DNA of 64,000 nt from Anniella stebbinsi (Eukaryota; Chordata; Lepidosauria; Squamata; Anniellidae): assembly GCA_029215795.1 (NCBI GenBank), contig JARDYH010000039.1:1-64000 (forward strand). The letters are read 5' to 3'. Below are positions 44,839 to 54,819 of this stretch, piece by piece (position 1 is the stretch's first letter; each line of letters begins with the position of its first letter). The notes under the pieces are model-generated. The model was not told the origin of the DNA. It did not search any database and saw nothing but the letters and a program-made list of their open reading frames with translations. Both the position numbers and the translations under genes were made by a program.

Positions 44839-45219
44839 TAGGATGACCATATTTGGAAACCAAAAAAGAGGATGTCCAGTGGAAGTGGGAAAGCATGCAT
44901 AACCCTTAAAAGCCCCAATTGAAGCGGGGGGGGGGGGAAAGTGTGTCATTCCCCCCACACACACTGCTCCAATCAGGGCCTTTTCTGCAATATCCGGGAA
45001 TGACAATGTTTTCCCCTTTAAGGCCCTGACTGAAGCAGTTGGGGGGAATGATGCACCTCCGGAAAGCATGTCATTCCTTCTGCCTTGCCAATAGCAGCCT
45101 TAAAGGGGAAAGCATGACATTCCAGGACATTATAGAAAATTGCAAAAAATCCCCCGGCACACCCAGGATACAGCAAACACCAGGACAAACCCGGGGAAAT
45201 CCTGATGGTTGGTCACCCA
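44839..45219. mobile_element. TIR element, 'tttggaaaccaaaaaag' subtype
   Basis: Left 'taggatgaccatatttggaa', right 'gatggttggtcaccc'. The interior carries 'tccgggaatgacaatg' and 'cattccaggacattatagaa' shared, inverted, with 55275-55698. No TSD. Confidence 0.75.
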
Positions 45220-45839
45220 ATGGGAATTGGCTCCTTAAAAATGAAGAGAAGTTGAAGATTAAAGTCATCAAGATGTGTTAAGAAGAGTTTTTTTAATTTA
45301 AAAAATTAAATCTTTGAAGATTAAATTTTTGTTTCCAAAGGTGCTAACTAAGAACAGGCATTTGTAAGGCTGCAATCCATGCATACAGATGAAACGCTCC
45401 AGGCACTAAAGCAAATGTGTTGAAAAGCAACAGTATGATGCTACTGACTCATGTCAGTTCCACAGAGGTGGCTGGGAAGGGGATCATTTGAGAGAAGACT
45501 GGGGGAGGCCTAAGCAGGATTTGGGATGCCCGGTGATCAGGAACTGTGAGGGGCTTAAAAGTAGTGTTGTAGTGCTCACTTTGGAAGTGCAGATGGTCAA
45601 CTTGACAGTCCCCTATATCCCCCCCCCCCACACATCAATAAGCCAGTTCCAAAAAGCTACTCATTGCCTCCCCCTTATTCCTGCCCTTTTGGCACAGCAG
45701 CGATGCCCGTGGGGCTCACCTTAGCAGCCAACGTTCCCCACCCCCGGTCAGTACCCCTGTGAGCAACACTACACCATCGCGTCACTTGCCCACGGAGGAA
45801 CTCTATGGAGAAATGGGCCAGTTGGTGGGAATGGTGGCT

Positions 45840-46190
45840 GCTGGCGTTACTTCTTCACACAGCGTATCGTTAAAGTATGGAACTTGCTTGCAGAGGTTGT
45901 AGCGATGGCCACCAACTTGGATGGCTTTGAAAGCAGGTTAGACAAATCCCTTGAAGAAGAGGCTATCAGTGGCTACTAGTCCTGATGGCTAGGTGCAACC
46001 TCCAGTATCCGAGGCTGTGTGTCTATGTACACCAGTTGCTGGGGAACGTGGGTGGGAGGGTGCTGTTGCACTCATGTCCTGCTTGTGGGTCTCCCACTGG
46101 TTGGCCACAATGTAAACAGAATGCTGGACTAGACGGACCCTGGGTCTCCTCCAGGATGGCTCTTCTTCTGTTCTTACGAGAGGCGCAAAC
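45840..46190 (+). mobile_element. CR1-type LINE 3' end
   Basis: 'gcgatggccaccaacttgga', 'ggctatcagtggctactagt', 'caccagttgctggggaacgt' and 'tgctggactagacgga'. Same family as 1514-1875. Confidence 0.85.
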
Positions 46191-47928
46191 ATAGATGGAG
46201 GTTAAGTTCAGCCCTCAGCTCTGAAAAATCCGTGCTTCCTCATCACCCACCCCATTTTTCTGCCTACGAATGGGAAGACAAGGGGGAGGGATTTTAGCTC
46301 AACCCTGTCTCAGATTCAATTCTGAGCTCTTCGAGTGCATAAGAATCTATCGCTTGACCTGACATTCCAGCTAGATTTATGTATCAAAGCATCTATATCC
46401 CTCGCCTTCCATTCTGCATGGAACCTTCAGGGTGCCTAACGATCAATGATATCATAAAACGATAAAACACTGTAGAAACAGGCAGCATAGCAACGGGAGC
46501 AGAATAATGTCAAGCAGCCGAAGCTTAACCACAATTAGATCGACTCAGCAGACATTTTCATACAACATGTGCCTGGATGAGAGCTGAGGCCTCAATTGCG
46601 CACAAACTAGGAATCATCTGGATCTCGTATTCCACAGTCTGGATATCACTGAGTCAGAGGAAGCTATTCCCATCCTCTGCCCTTCAGCTAGCAAAGGAAC
46701 TTGGAGATGGCCCCCACTGTTCATGGAGGATTTATGGAGTAGCAGATGGTAGTGTTTCGGCTATCCAGGTCCCAAAACATTTAGGACTTCAATTGCTTTC
46801 AATATTAAGGAGCATCCTGGGCTTCGGGTGTGACGCCTCCCAGGAGAGAGCCGGCAACTGCTGGAGTTGAGCAAGGCAGCTCCTGAGACCTCCTCAGCAA
46901 CCCCTTTGTAACACTTGAGGAATTCGAGCCCACCTCAGCTGCACACCCCAGGCTAATGTGTGGATCAGAATTTCAGTGATCCACCGGTTTTCACACATTT
47001 CATCCCAAATGCTCTGACCCAGTTCTTGGCACAAAGAAGTATCGAAACGCATTTAATATTCATATCTTGAGAGCAAGTGTCTTTAGAAATACCTATGTAT
47101 TTATGCAGATTGCCTTTTTTAAAAAATGCAGCTTAATGTCGAAATGGGAGGGGTATTTTGAGTGAAGGAGACATGCAAAAGCGATACAGCCTGTTTGTCT
47201 CTGCCCCTTATCCCTGGAGTGCTTCCAAACTAGGCTTTCACGGCACCACTGCCTTGCCTCAGTCATGGCATTTTGTGGGGGGGGGGGAGGGATCCAGATG
47301 TTGTCATCTTCCCTTGAGCACCTCAAGTGGCCACGTGTGGATGGCCAAAGAGGAGACACAGCATCTCACCAAAAAAGAGGTCAAAAGAGGGCAGTGATTT
47401 GCATAACATTTGTAGGTGATGAATTTTGTTTATAGATGCAACTGTAGAAATGATGGTTACAATTTAAATAGAAATACAGTTCATCTCACCCTGGTGTGGA
47501 AGACTGTGACCCAGGGACCAGTGTGGCTGCCGGCTCAGTCTCCTGTCCAGGTGATGCTAACTATTGACGGGCAGCAGTCCTTATGGCTCGTCTTCTTCAA
47601 ATTGGAATTGGACAGAGGGATAGTCCTCTATTTGAAAGGTTGCCTTCCTTCAAAGAAAGGACAGACCTCTGGCAACCCTTCGAACAGAGGACCATCCTCT
47701 GTAAAAATGACACCTGGCCACCGTAGGAGCCCCCTGAGACATTCCGTCCGTCTGATCACAGTCTCTTTTATTTTATTTTTTTATTTTCTTCGAAGTTCCT
47801 TGACTATTTCTCCTAATAAGCAGAAAGCCACCCATTTTCCTCCACATTTTGCACGCTAGATTTTCGGCTTCTTTTCAGACCGGCTCCTCTTCAACGTCCA
47901 CCTCTGCTCTCCCTTTTTGTCTTTTCAG

Positions 47929-48038
47929 AGATGCCGTCCTCAAGCAGAAAAGGGTGGACTGCAGCGGACTGCCGCTGGCTGAGCTGCAGGGCAAGCCCAT
48001 GGCCGGCTTGGCCGCACCGCTAGCCCCGGATAAGCAAG
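47929..48038 (+). CDS. PDE2A: PDE2A coding exon (N-terminal region, second in window)
   Basis: A long polypyrimidine tract ends in TTTTCAG at 47928 and the donor is GTACGA at 48039. The first base completes the Arg codon begun at 9394-9395. The frame then gives D-A-V-L-K-Q-K-R-V-D-C-S-G-L, LAELQGKPMAGL and APLAPDKQ, ending with one base of a Val codon. Compared with remembered human PDE2A (about residues 109-144), roughly 20 of 36 residues match, including QKR, GKP and APLAPD. The 110-nt length carries the frame from phase 2 to phase 1, as the flanking exons require. The moderate identity suggests this N-terminal segment tolerates change more than the GAF or catalytic domains do. A 38.5-kb intron precedes it and a 5.5-kb intron follows. 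I see no stop or frameshift, so it should be a working exon. Confidence 0.92.
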
Positions 48039-48406
48039 GTACGAAGAGCCATCTTGGGGAGGAGACAACTGGGGAGGGCAGGGGTGGGGCCGGAGGGCTG
48101 GGGTGGGGAGGCGAGGTACCAGGCCAGGATGCTCTTCTCTGCAGAGCCATCAATCAAGGCAGCAGCTTGGTTCTCAAGAGGACTCACAAAGGAAGTCCAT
48201 TTCATGAAAGTTGTCCATGCCTCCCATCTGCAGACACCTGCAGCCCCAAAAGCCTCCGTAGTGGGTTGGGGGGCTCACCTGAGCAATTTGAGATGGGGGG
48301 TTGGGGGAGGGGGAAATTGCCCCAAATCAAGTGGAGGTCTGCTCAACTTTGATTGATTTTCCCCCCGCTCTACCAGCAGGCTCCTCCTCTTTCCACCCCG
48401 CCGGAC

Positions 48407-48407
<1 letters not shown>

Positions 48408-48458
<51 letters not shown>

Positions 48459-48459
48459 T
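48408..48459 (+). repeat. (TAA)n microsatellite
   Basis: About 17 trinucleotide units directly left of a LINE fragment. Confidence 0.95.
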
Positions 48460-48474
48460 TGTTGAAAAGGAAGA

Positions 48475-48700
48475 AGAAAGGAGAGATAAATATACACCAC
48501 TGGCCATGGAAGTCAGAGAACTATGGCAACAGGAAAAGGTCACAATTATTAGTCACATCAGTCACCAGCATCACATCAAAAAAATATACAGAAAACCTCC
48601 AGAAACTGGGCCTGCCAGAATACATCCATACCAACATCCAGAAAGCAGTCACACTTAAAACATGCTCAATTGTCAGGCAATTCCTGAATCAATAAAAGAC
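48475..48700 (+). mobile_element. LINE C-terminal ORF fragment
   Basis: A frame with shifts reads ENLQKLGLPEYIHTNIQKAV and TCSIVRQFLNQ, the type of C terminus seen at the end of some LINE ORF2 proteins. A second, more decayed copy of the same block is at 50731-50930. Confidence 0.6.
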
Positions 48701-48769
48701 AACCTGACTTGGCAAAGCCCATCATGTCCGTCCTGAAAAACCGCCATGAGCGAGAGATGAAATAATAAT

Positions 48770-49140
48770 ATTTATTTCTTACCCGCCTCTCCCTCTGGAT
48801 CGAGGCGGGGAACAACATCAAATATAAAATACATAAAACTGATTAAAAGCACATAAAACTAATACATTATTAAAACACCAATAAAACTCTTAAAATTCAA
48901 CTAGGTAGGCCTGCCGGAAGAGATCAGTCTTCACAGCTCTCTTAAATTCAAGAAGATTGCTAATTTGTCGAATTTCCTCCAGCAGGCCATTCCAGAGTCT
49001 GGGAGCGGCAGAAGAGAAGGTCCTCTGGATAATGGTTGTCAGCCTAGTCTTGGCCGACTGTAGCAAGTTCTTCCCAGAGGACCTGAGTGTGTGGGGCGGA
49101 TTGATCAAGTGCCTCCCCAAACCTCTGGAGAGGCCTTTTC
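48770..49140 (-). mobile_element. L2-like LINE 3' end
   Basis: 'tatttatttcttacccgcct' and 'ggatcgaggcggggaacaac', then a minus-strand frame with FSSAAPRLWNGLLEEI and FKRAVKTDLF. Confidence 0.8.
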
Positions 49141-50730
49141 AGGGGCGTGGGGGGGGGGGGGTAGGAGGGGAGGACATGTGAGGAGGAGGAGGGTGAGAAT
49201 TAACATAGTTGACCACAGGAAGCCAAAGCGAAAGAAGAGAGAAACAGGCCCTCAGGATGTAAAAGGAGTTATTGTTAGGGAAAGAAGTGCTCCCTGTGCG
49301 CTTATAGCAGAGTAAGCGTGTTTCCAGAGAGATCCAGTCAGTAAAAATACTCACACTCCAGCAGTTAGTGTATAATACAAGTCTTTTACTGTGATTCCAA
49401 TAAATATATACAGCAGTCTGGTTCATCCAAATAATACAGGTTCCAGGAAGATTTTTACATAGCATATATGTCCATCCTCATATTTTTCATACCACCAGCC
49501 TTCTCCTCCACATAATTAGGGTGACCATATTTTGGAAACCAAAAAGGAGGACAACATGGCCGCCCCAAGGGGGCATGCCCACCAACATGGCCGGCTCCCA
49601 AAGGGACATGTCCACCCAAAGATGGCCTTGGTCACATTTCTGATTTCACAGCACACAATTAAGGCAAACCTGTTCTACATAACATCTTAATGTTAAAATC
49701 ACTGAGACATTCAATGTATTTGAAATTACCTTCACTCCTACTTTTGTAGCTTTTGCTGTACTTTAAAGATTTTGCTATACTTTGTGTGATACAGTCTCCC
49801 TTTCCCTCAAATATCTTTTCTGACTGCAAATCCTTCATTGGATGACCATAGTCTCACCTTTCCTAACATTTAACACTGTTTCCCCATCACCTTTCTCATA
49901 TTCATACTCACAGCTTCAGCATACTGCTACCACTGAACAAATGAAGCAGTTGACAAGTACAGAAAAAGCTAGTACAACAAACTAGCAACTTAGCATTAAG
50001 AAAGAGTATAAAATACTATTACCCTGCAAGCATTAGCCATGGAATAAAATGGACTAAAGGGTTGTTGTTGTTGTTGTTGTCACTTCTCACTAGCACCTCT
50101 TAGCTTGTTTCAACTTCTGATTTATCAATGAGAAACTAATCTAACAATGTGTCATTATATCTGTGGTTCATTAGCCATGTAAACAAGACCATGGTCAGTA
50201 GCAATACAAAGAAAGGCCAGAACAGATGCCCATTATCACAATGCTAGACAAATATCTCCTGAATTTACACTGTTTCAGTGTGCAGAGAACAGAAATCTCA
50301 ATCAGGGACCCAAAGAAAACTGCCCAAAGAAACCTCAGAAACAAGTCCCATTGATTTCAATAAAGCTTACTCCCAGATAAATGAATATAGGATTGCAGCC
50401 ACTTCACATATGTTCAGCTTACTCTAGCAAGTGCAAGGCCCTCCTGTCAAGAAGAACTATGCACTCATGAGAACCTGGCCTCATGGATCATGCAACCAGC
50501 AGGTGCTCTCCAGAAAGACGCTTTTAGAGCCTAGGAGATCCAGACACACTCAGACAAGCCAAGACAAGCCACACTATGCACTCACATGTTATCTTGCTGG
50601 GACAGAACAATTTTGGGAAAAGACAATACTTTGTTATCGACCAGACATTACAGTAATAAACAAGAATAACACACCTACCTCATTGATTTAGCAATACCTA
50701 ATGGCAAAAATGTTGCAGAAAAGGAATAGG

Positions 50731-50930
50731 AAAAGAGAGAGAAAAATGGCTATGGAAATTAAAGAACTGTGCAGCAGGAAAAGGTTACAATTATTCAGTT
50801 AATCACATCAGTCACCAGCAACACACACACACACACACTACAGAAAACCTTCAGAAACTGGGCCTACCAAAATAAATCCACACCAACATCCAGAAAGCAG
50901 TCATACTTAAAACATTTTTAAGAAGGATGA
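50731..50930 (+). mobile_element. Decayed LINE C-terminal fragment
   Basis: 'atggctatggaaattaaaga', 'agcaggaaaaggttacaatt' and 'ccaacatccagaaagcagtc' parallel 48475-48700. It sits inside the 3.4-kb composite element. Confidence 0.6.
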
Positions 50931-51199
50931 ATAAGTATCAGCAATTGTTACAAAATATACATCATGCCAATTATCTCAAAGCAAATTGGAGAGGAAGGTC
51001 TATGGGTCAACATGCGTTATTAAAAAAATGAATTGCTATCTTCTAGCACCAGCTAGAGACCCACCTCTTCCTTTGCACTCTGGAAGCAGGTGGGCACAAA
51101 CAACTCAAGCAAAGTAGGTGTCAGCCAGACCTCTCTGTGGACAGTATTCCACAACAGGGGGCTACTACTGAAAAGTCCCACTCCCAAGTAGCCCTGCAC

Positions 51200-52021
51200 T
51201 AGGCTGACCAGATTTTAAAAGTAAAAATCCCGGTCCCCCCCGCCCCCCCAAAACAACCCCCCCACCAAGCCACCCCCCCCAAAAAAAACCCAGCCTGGAC
51301 CTACCGCCGGGTTCCTCTGTCGCCTGCGCGGCCGCGCGGGTTCCTCTGTTGCTGCCCGCGCGGCTGCGCCGGGTCCTCCGTCGCCCGCGCGGCTGCGCGG
51401 GGTCCTCCGCTACCGCCCACGCAGCCGCGCCGGGTCCTCCGTCGCCCGCGCAGCCACGCGGGGTCCTCCATCGCCGCCCGCACAGAAGAGGCGGGAGAGG
51501 GCCGGATCCGGAAGTGACGTAACCGGCCCTCTCCCGTCTCTTCCGCGCGGCCTCTGGCCTTTCTGGGGCTCGTCGCAATGGCGACGAGCCTCGAGGAGCC
51601 CGGACGCCCACGCGGAAGAGGCGGGCGTGGGCGTCCGGGCTCCTCAGGGCTCATCGCCATCGCGATTGAGCCCCAAGGAGGCCAGAGGCTGCGCGGAAGA
51701 GGCGGGAGAGGGCCGGTTATGTCACTTCCGGATCCGGCCCTCTCCTGCCTGTTCCGCGCGGCCTCTGGCCTTACGAGCCCAGCAGCAGCGGCAAAGGTGG
51801 CGGAGGAGCCCGGGAAGCGGCCGCCCCAGCAGGTAAGTGCCCCCTTCGTGCTTACCTGCAGGGGCGTCCGCTTCCCGGGCTCCTCCACCTCCACCGGGTC
51901 TCGCTGCCACCGCCGCGTGACCCCCCGCCACCCCGGTTTTCCCCCGGTTGGCCCGGTTGGCCCGGTTGGCCTCTGGATTCCCGGTTAGGACCGGGAAATC
52001 CCGAGCCACCTGGTCAGCCTA
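51200..52021. mobile_element. CpG-rich TIR element nested in the 3.4-kb element
   Basis: TAGGCTGACCAGAT to TGGTCAGCCTA, exact TSD CCCTGCAC at 51192-51199 and 52022-52029. 822 bp. 51300-51480 is a degenerate tandem array around 'gggtcctccgtcgcccgcgc'. 51490-51780 is a large imperfect palindrome with ETS/CRE-like words on both arms. Open frames of 100-200 codons here are Arg/Gly/Pro-rich repeat translations, not genes. Confidence 0.93.
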
Positions 52022-52083
52022 CCCTGCACCACACCACAGCGTATGAGGGCACTTGGAACAGGACTTCCAATAACCACCAAAGG

Positions 52084-52397
52084 TAGGATGACCATATGAA
52101 AAGGAGGACAGGGCTCCTGTATCTTTAACAGTTGTGTAAAGAAGGGAATTTCAGCTGGTGTCATTTGTATGCATGCAGCACCTGGTGAAATTCCCTCTTC
52201 ATCACTGTAGTTAAAGCTGCAGGAGCCCTGCCCGCTTTTGTACCTGGTCACTCTAGTATAGCTCCTGCAGCTTTAACTACAGTGATGAAGAGGGAATTTC
52301 ACCAGGTGCTGCATGCATACAAATGACACCAGCTGAAATTCCCTTCTTTACACAACTGTTAAAAGTTACAGGAGCCCTGTCCTCCTTGGTCACCCTA
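52084..52397. mobile_element. TAGGSTGACC foldback element, nested copy
   Basis: TAGGATGACCATAT to GGTCACCCTA. The right arm lacks a few bases next to the terminus ('cctccttggtcacc'). No matching TSD, so its right flank may have been rearranged. Confidence 0.88.
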
Positions 52398-52529
52398 GGG
52401 AAGCCCCAACAGGTAAGTGCCCCGTGCACCCCCCGCCCCCCACCCCCCCGCACACACACCCCCGCCCCCCCACCCCCGCACACACACACACACCCGCCCC
52501 CCCACCCGCCCCGCGCTCCTTACCTGCTG

Positions 52530-52710
52530 CTGCTGGGGCGTCCGTTTCCCTCCGTGCTTGGAATCTACTGAGAAACAGGCTTCCTGGCCTGTCTCTCAGC
52601 AGCGCGCCGAGTGATGACGTCACCTGGCGCGCTACTGAGGGACAGGCCACGAAGCCTGTTTCTCAGTAGATTCCGAGCACCGGAGGGAAACAGACGCCCC
52701 AGCCGGTAGG
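52530..52710. repeat. Large GC-rich hairpin
   Basis: 'gaatctactgagaaacaggc' pairs with 'cctgtttctcagtagattcc', extending through 'cagcagcgcgcc' and 'ggcgcgctactg' and out to 'ctggggcgtccgtttccc' and 'gggaaacagacgccccag'. The right half is shared with 26650-26735. Confidence 0.9.
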
Positions 52711-53580
52711 TGCCTCACGCCGCCAGCCTCCCGCCACCGCCGCGTGACCCCCCGCCACCCCGGTTTGCCCCCGCCGCCCCCAAGTTGGCCCAGCTCGCCC
52801 CAGGGCCATCTGGTCACCGTTTTGGGGGGCTAAATTTCCGGATTTGGCCCCCCCCAAAACGGTTTTTTCCGCCTGGATGCGGATTTGCACCCCATTTCCC
52901 GGGCATGTCCGGACAAATCCGGGTGTCTGGTCACCCTACACATAATTATCAGCCTAACCACAGCCATTCAAATATCTACAGTTTATATACACTAGACTGG
53001 ACAGTGACTAAGCACTCAATCAATTAAGAAAACTTCTAGAAAAAACTCCACTATCTCACTGACCTTTTAAACAGCAGATAGAAAAAACTGTTCTCCTAGC
53101 TAATTGACTACAGGTGCTCTAGTCAGTCCTCTGGACACTCTAAACTGTCCAGTCCTTTATTCATCTTAATAGAAATGTTCCCTGACAGTTATTTGTATGA
53201 ACCCCGACGCATCTCGGCCTGGGTCCTGGTTGTTGTTAGAAGATGTCTGCAGATTTTCCTCTAGCAATACAGTGTCTCCTCTAATGAAGAAGGCCTTTAA
53301 TAGGGCACAGGCCGAAACACGTCAGGCGTCATACAAATAAATCCTTTTGCATCCTGAGGACCTGATCCTCTCTTCTTTCGCTTTGACTTGGATGCTTTCC
53401 TCCTCTTGGTGATGGGAAGCCAAGCAAGTCCACGTGTCCATCGGGCCTGGCTCATGAAACGCCCGGTGCTCAGCCCTGACCTTCAGGGGGCTCCAACCTC
53501 ACCGTTTCTCCTACCACGAGTTAGGTCCTGTTCCCCCGTGGCTCAGCTCGCAGCCTCATGGAGTCCTCTTTGTTTTGCAG

Positions 53581-53636
53581 TATTAATAATCCCCCTGGTG
53601 GACCAGGATGCCGGGACGGCCGTTTGCGTCATCCTG
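53581..53636 (+). CDS. PDE2A: PDE2A coding exon (N-terminal region, third in window)
   Basis: A 56-nt exon preceded by TTTTGCAG (to 53580) and followed by the consensus donor GTAAGTGAG at 53637. Its first two bases complete the Val codon started at 48038. It encodes V-L-I-I-P-L-V-D-Q-D-A-G and then V-C-V-I-L, leaving the frame at phase 0. Human PDE2A, as remembered, reads VLVMPLADKEAG and then AAVILVH at this point (about residues 145-163). The next expected exon should begin with Val-His-Cys-Gly or similar. I scanned 53637-64000 for it and did not find it, so the downstream intron probably runs past the window end. The exon is short, but its splice sites, its frame continuity with 47929-48038 and its family match support one another. 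Confidence 0.9.
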
Positions 53637-54024
53637 GTAAGTGAGTAGCCGGGAACAGAAGTCTGTGGGTGGGGTTGAAGCGGAGAGGGGGAAAGACGTT
53701 GTGCTGGAAAGGGTGGGACCAGCGACGGCTCAGAGACTCGTCATGTGGAGATTTGCAAAAGGGTCGTTTTCATAGCCCAGGTAATTTAGATCAGGGGTGC
53801 AGAGGGTACCCCAGCCCCCTGGGACCCCCAGCCTCCAACACCACTGCCCCCCAAAACATCAGAACAAACAAAACAAACCCCAGCGGCAGTGAGCTGGTGG
53901 GATCACAACTTTATTGCTAATAGCAGCGGTAAAGCAGTGATTGGGTCAGAGTGGTCAGGGTCGAGAGGGGGCTGCAACCCCCTCCACCACCCCCCAGTGA
54001 CCAGAATGTACATGTGTAGAGAAT

Positions 54025-54092
54025 GTGTGTATGTGCGTGTGTGCGTGTGTGTGTATACATGTGCAATGTATGCATGTGCATACATGTGCATG
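54025..54092 (+). repeat. (TG)n-like simple sequence
   Basis: Mixed 'gtgtgcgtgtgtgtg' and 'tgcatgtgcatacatg' words. Confidence 0.9.
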
Positions 54093-54490
54093 CATGTACT
54101 CACTCACGTCTGTCCACCTCCACCTCAGCAGACACCCCGCGTGGCCCTCGAGGCTGAAGAGGCTGTACGCCCTGGCTTAGAAGCTTCCTGCTGAGAAGCT
54201 TCCACATCGCAGCCACACTTCCTTCCTTCCTTTCCCTACCCAAACACCCTTGACAGCAAGAGGGAGCTTTCATCATGTCCCAGATGCATAGTAGCACTCA
54301 GGTTATGGGGAGCCATGGACCGTGCAGCGTGCAGGAATGGAGGAGGGCAAACAAGCTGAAGTTTAATCCAGATTAAATGGAGGTACTGTGGATTCGGAAT
54401 AAAATGGAGGTACGGTGGATTCGGAAGTCAGCTGATCTGGATGGCGCTTTGCAAGTGGCTTCGAACGGGGCTGGCTGTCTTCCCTGAAGC

Positions 54491-54812
54491 TAGGGTGACC
54501 CTATGGAAAGGAGGGCAGGGCTCCTGTAACTTTAACAGTTGAATTGAAAAGGGAATTCCAGCAGGTGTCATTGTTATGCATGCAGCGCCTGGTGAAATTC
54601 CCTCTTCTTCATCACAACAGTTCAAGCTGCAGGAGCCCTGCCTTCTTTTGTATCTGGTCACTCTAGTATAGCTCCTGCAGCTTGAACTATTGTGATGAAG
54701 AGGGAATTTCACTAGGTGCTGCAGGCATACAAAGGACACCTGCTGAAATTCCCTTTTCTCTGCAAGTGTTAAAGATACAGGAGCCCTGTCCTCCTTTTCA
54801 TAAGGTCACCCG
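54491..54812. mobile_element. TAGGSTGACC foldback element, full copy
   Basis: TAGGGTGACCC to GGTCACCCG. Flanks cctgaagc and actgaagt agree at 6 of 8 positions, a diverged TSD. It lies directly left of an L2 fragment. Confidence 0.9.
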
Positions 54813-54819
54813 ACTGAAG

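Larger units (their letters stand above)
9396..47928 (+). other. PDE2A: PDE2A 38.5-kb intron
   Basis: Bounded by GTAAGC at 9396 and TTTTCAG at 47928. It is filled with CR1, L2, SINE and TIR elements listed separately. Stretches where I recognise neither a gene nor a named repeat include 10580-11200, 13360-14390, 16770-17860, 23440-24900, 30020-31000, 37000-37800, 38240-39130, 40430-41200 and 46200-47830. Open frames in these stretches look like chance frames. Confidence 0.85.
49517..52938. mobile_element. 3.4-kb composite TIR element with exact 8-bp TSD
   Basis: TAGGGTGACCA at 49517, TGGTCACCCTA at 52938, exact TSD CACATAAT at 49509-49516 and 52939-52946, inside the solo LTR. The left end is the 'ttttggaaaccaaaaaggag' subtype, while the right end ('cggacaaatccgggtgtctg') is the inverse of the 26609-type left end. 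No transposase seen; the interior includes a LINE fragment, two nested elements and GC-rich hairpins. Confidence 0.88.
49273..53187. mobile_element. Solo LTR of an LTR retroelement, itself interrupted
   Basis: Starts TGTTAGGGAA and ends TTCCCTGACA, flanked by an exact 5-bp TSD GTTAT (49268-49272, 53188-53192). Without the insert at 49517-52946 it is 485 bp. TG...CA ends and a 5-bp duplication fit LTR integration, and the absence of gag and pol means one LTR was left by recombination. Orientation not determined. Confidence 0.85.
49222..53386. mobile_element. Foldback, Penelope-like sequence split by a solo LTR
   Basis: Left arm 49222-49272 continues at 53193-53245 after the LTR is removed. 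It is the imperfect complement of 53283-53386: 'gccaaagcgaaagaagagag' against 'ctcttctttcgctttg', and 'atttgtatgaaccccgacgc' against 'gcgtcatacaaataaatcc'. The middle carries 'aatgaagaaggcc' and 'ggccgaaacacgtc', hammerhead-like. Confidence 0.6.
48039..53580 (+). other. PDE2A: PDE2A 5.5-kb intron, mostly nested mobile elements
   Basis: Bounded by GTACGA at 48039 and TTGCAG at 53580. About 4.2 kb of it (49222-53386) is a stack of elements inserted into one another, so the ancestral intron was probably about 1.4 kb plus an L2 fragment and a (TAA)n tract. Confidence 0.85.

Noticed and set aside
47849..48352. A 167-codon frame read as one protein.
   Set aside because: Only 47929-48038 is exon; the frame runs through the acceptor and donor into intron by chance.
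51301..51988. Long open frames (up to about 197 codons) on both strands.
   Set aside because: They lie inside a CpG-rich TIR element with tandem repeats and palindromes; the products are Arg/Gly/Pro-rich, overlap on both strands and match no family I know.
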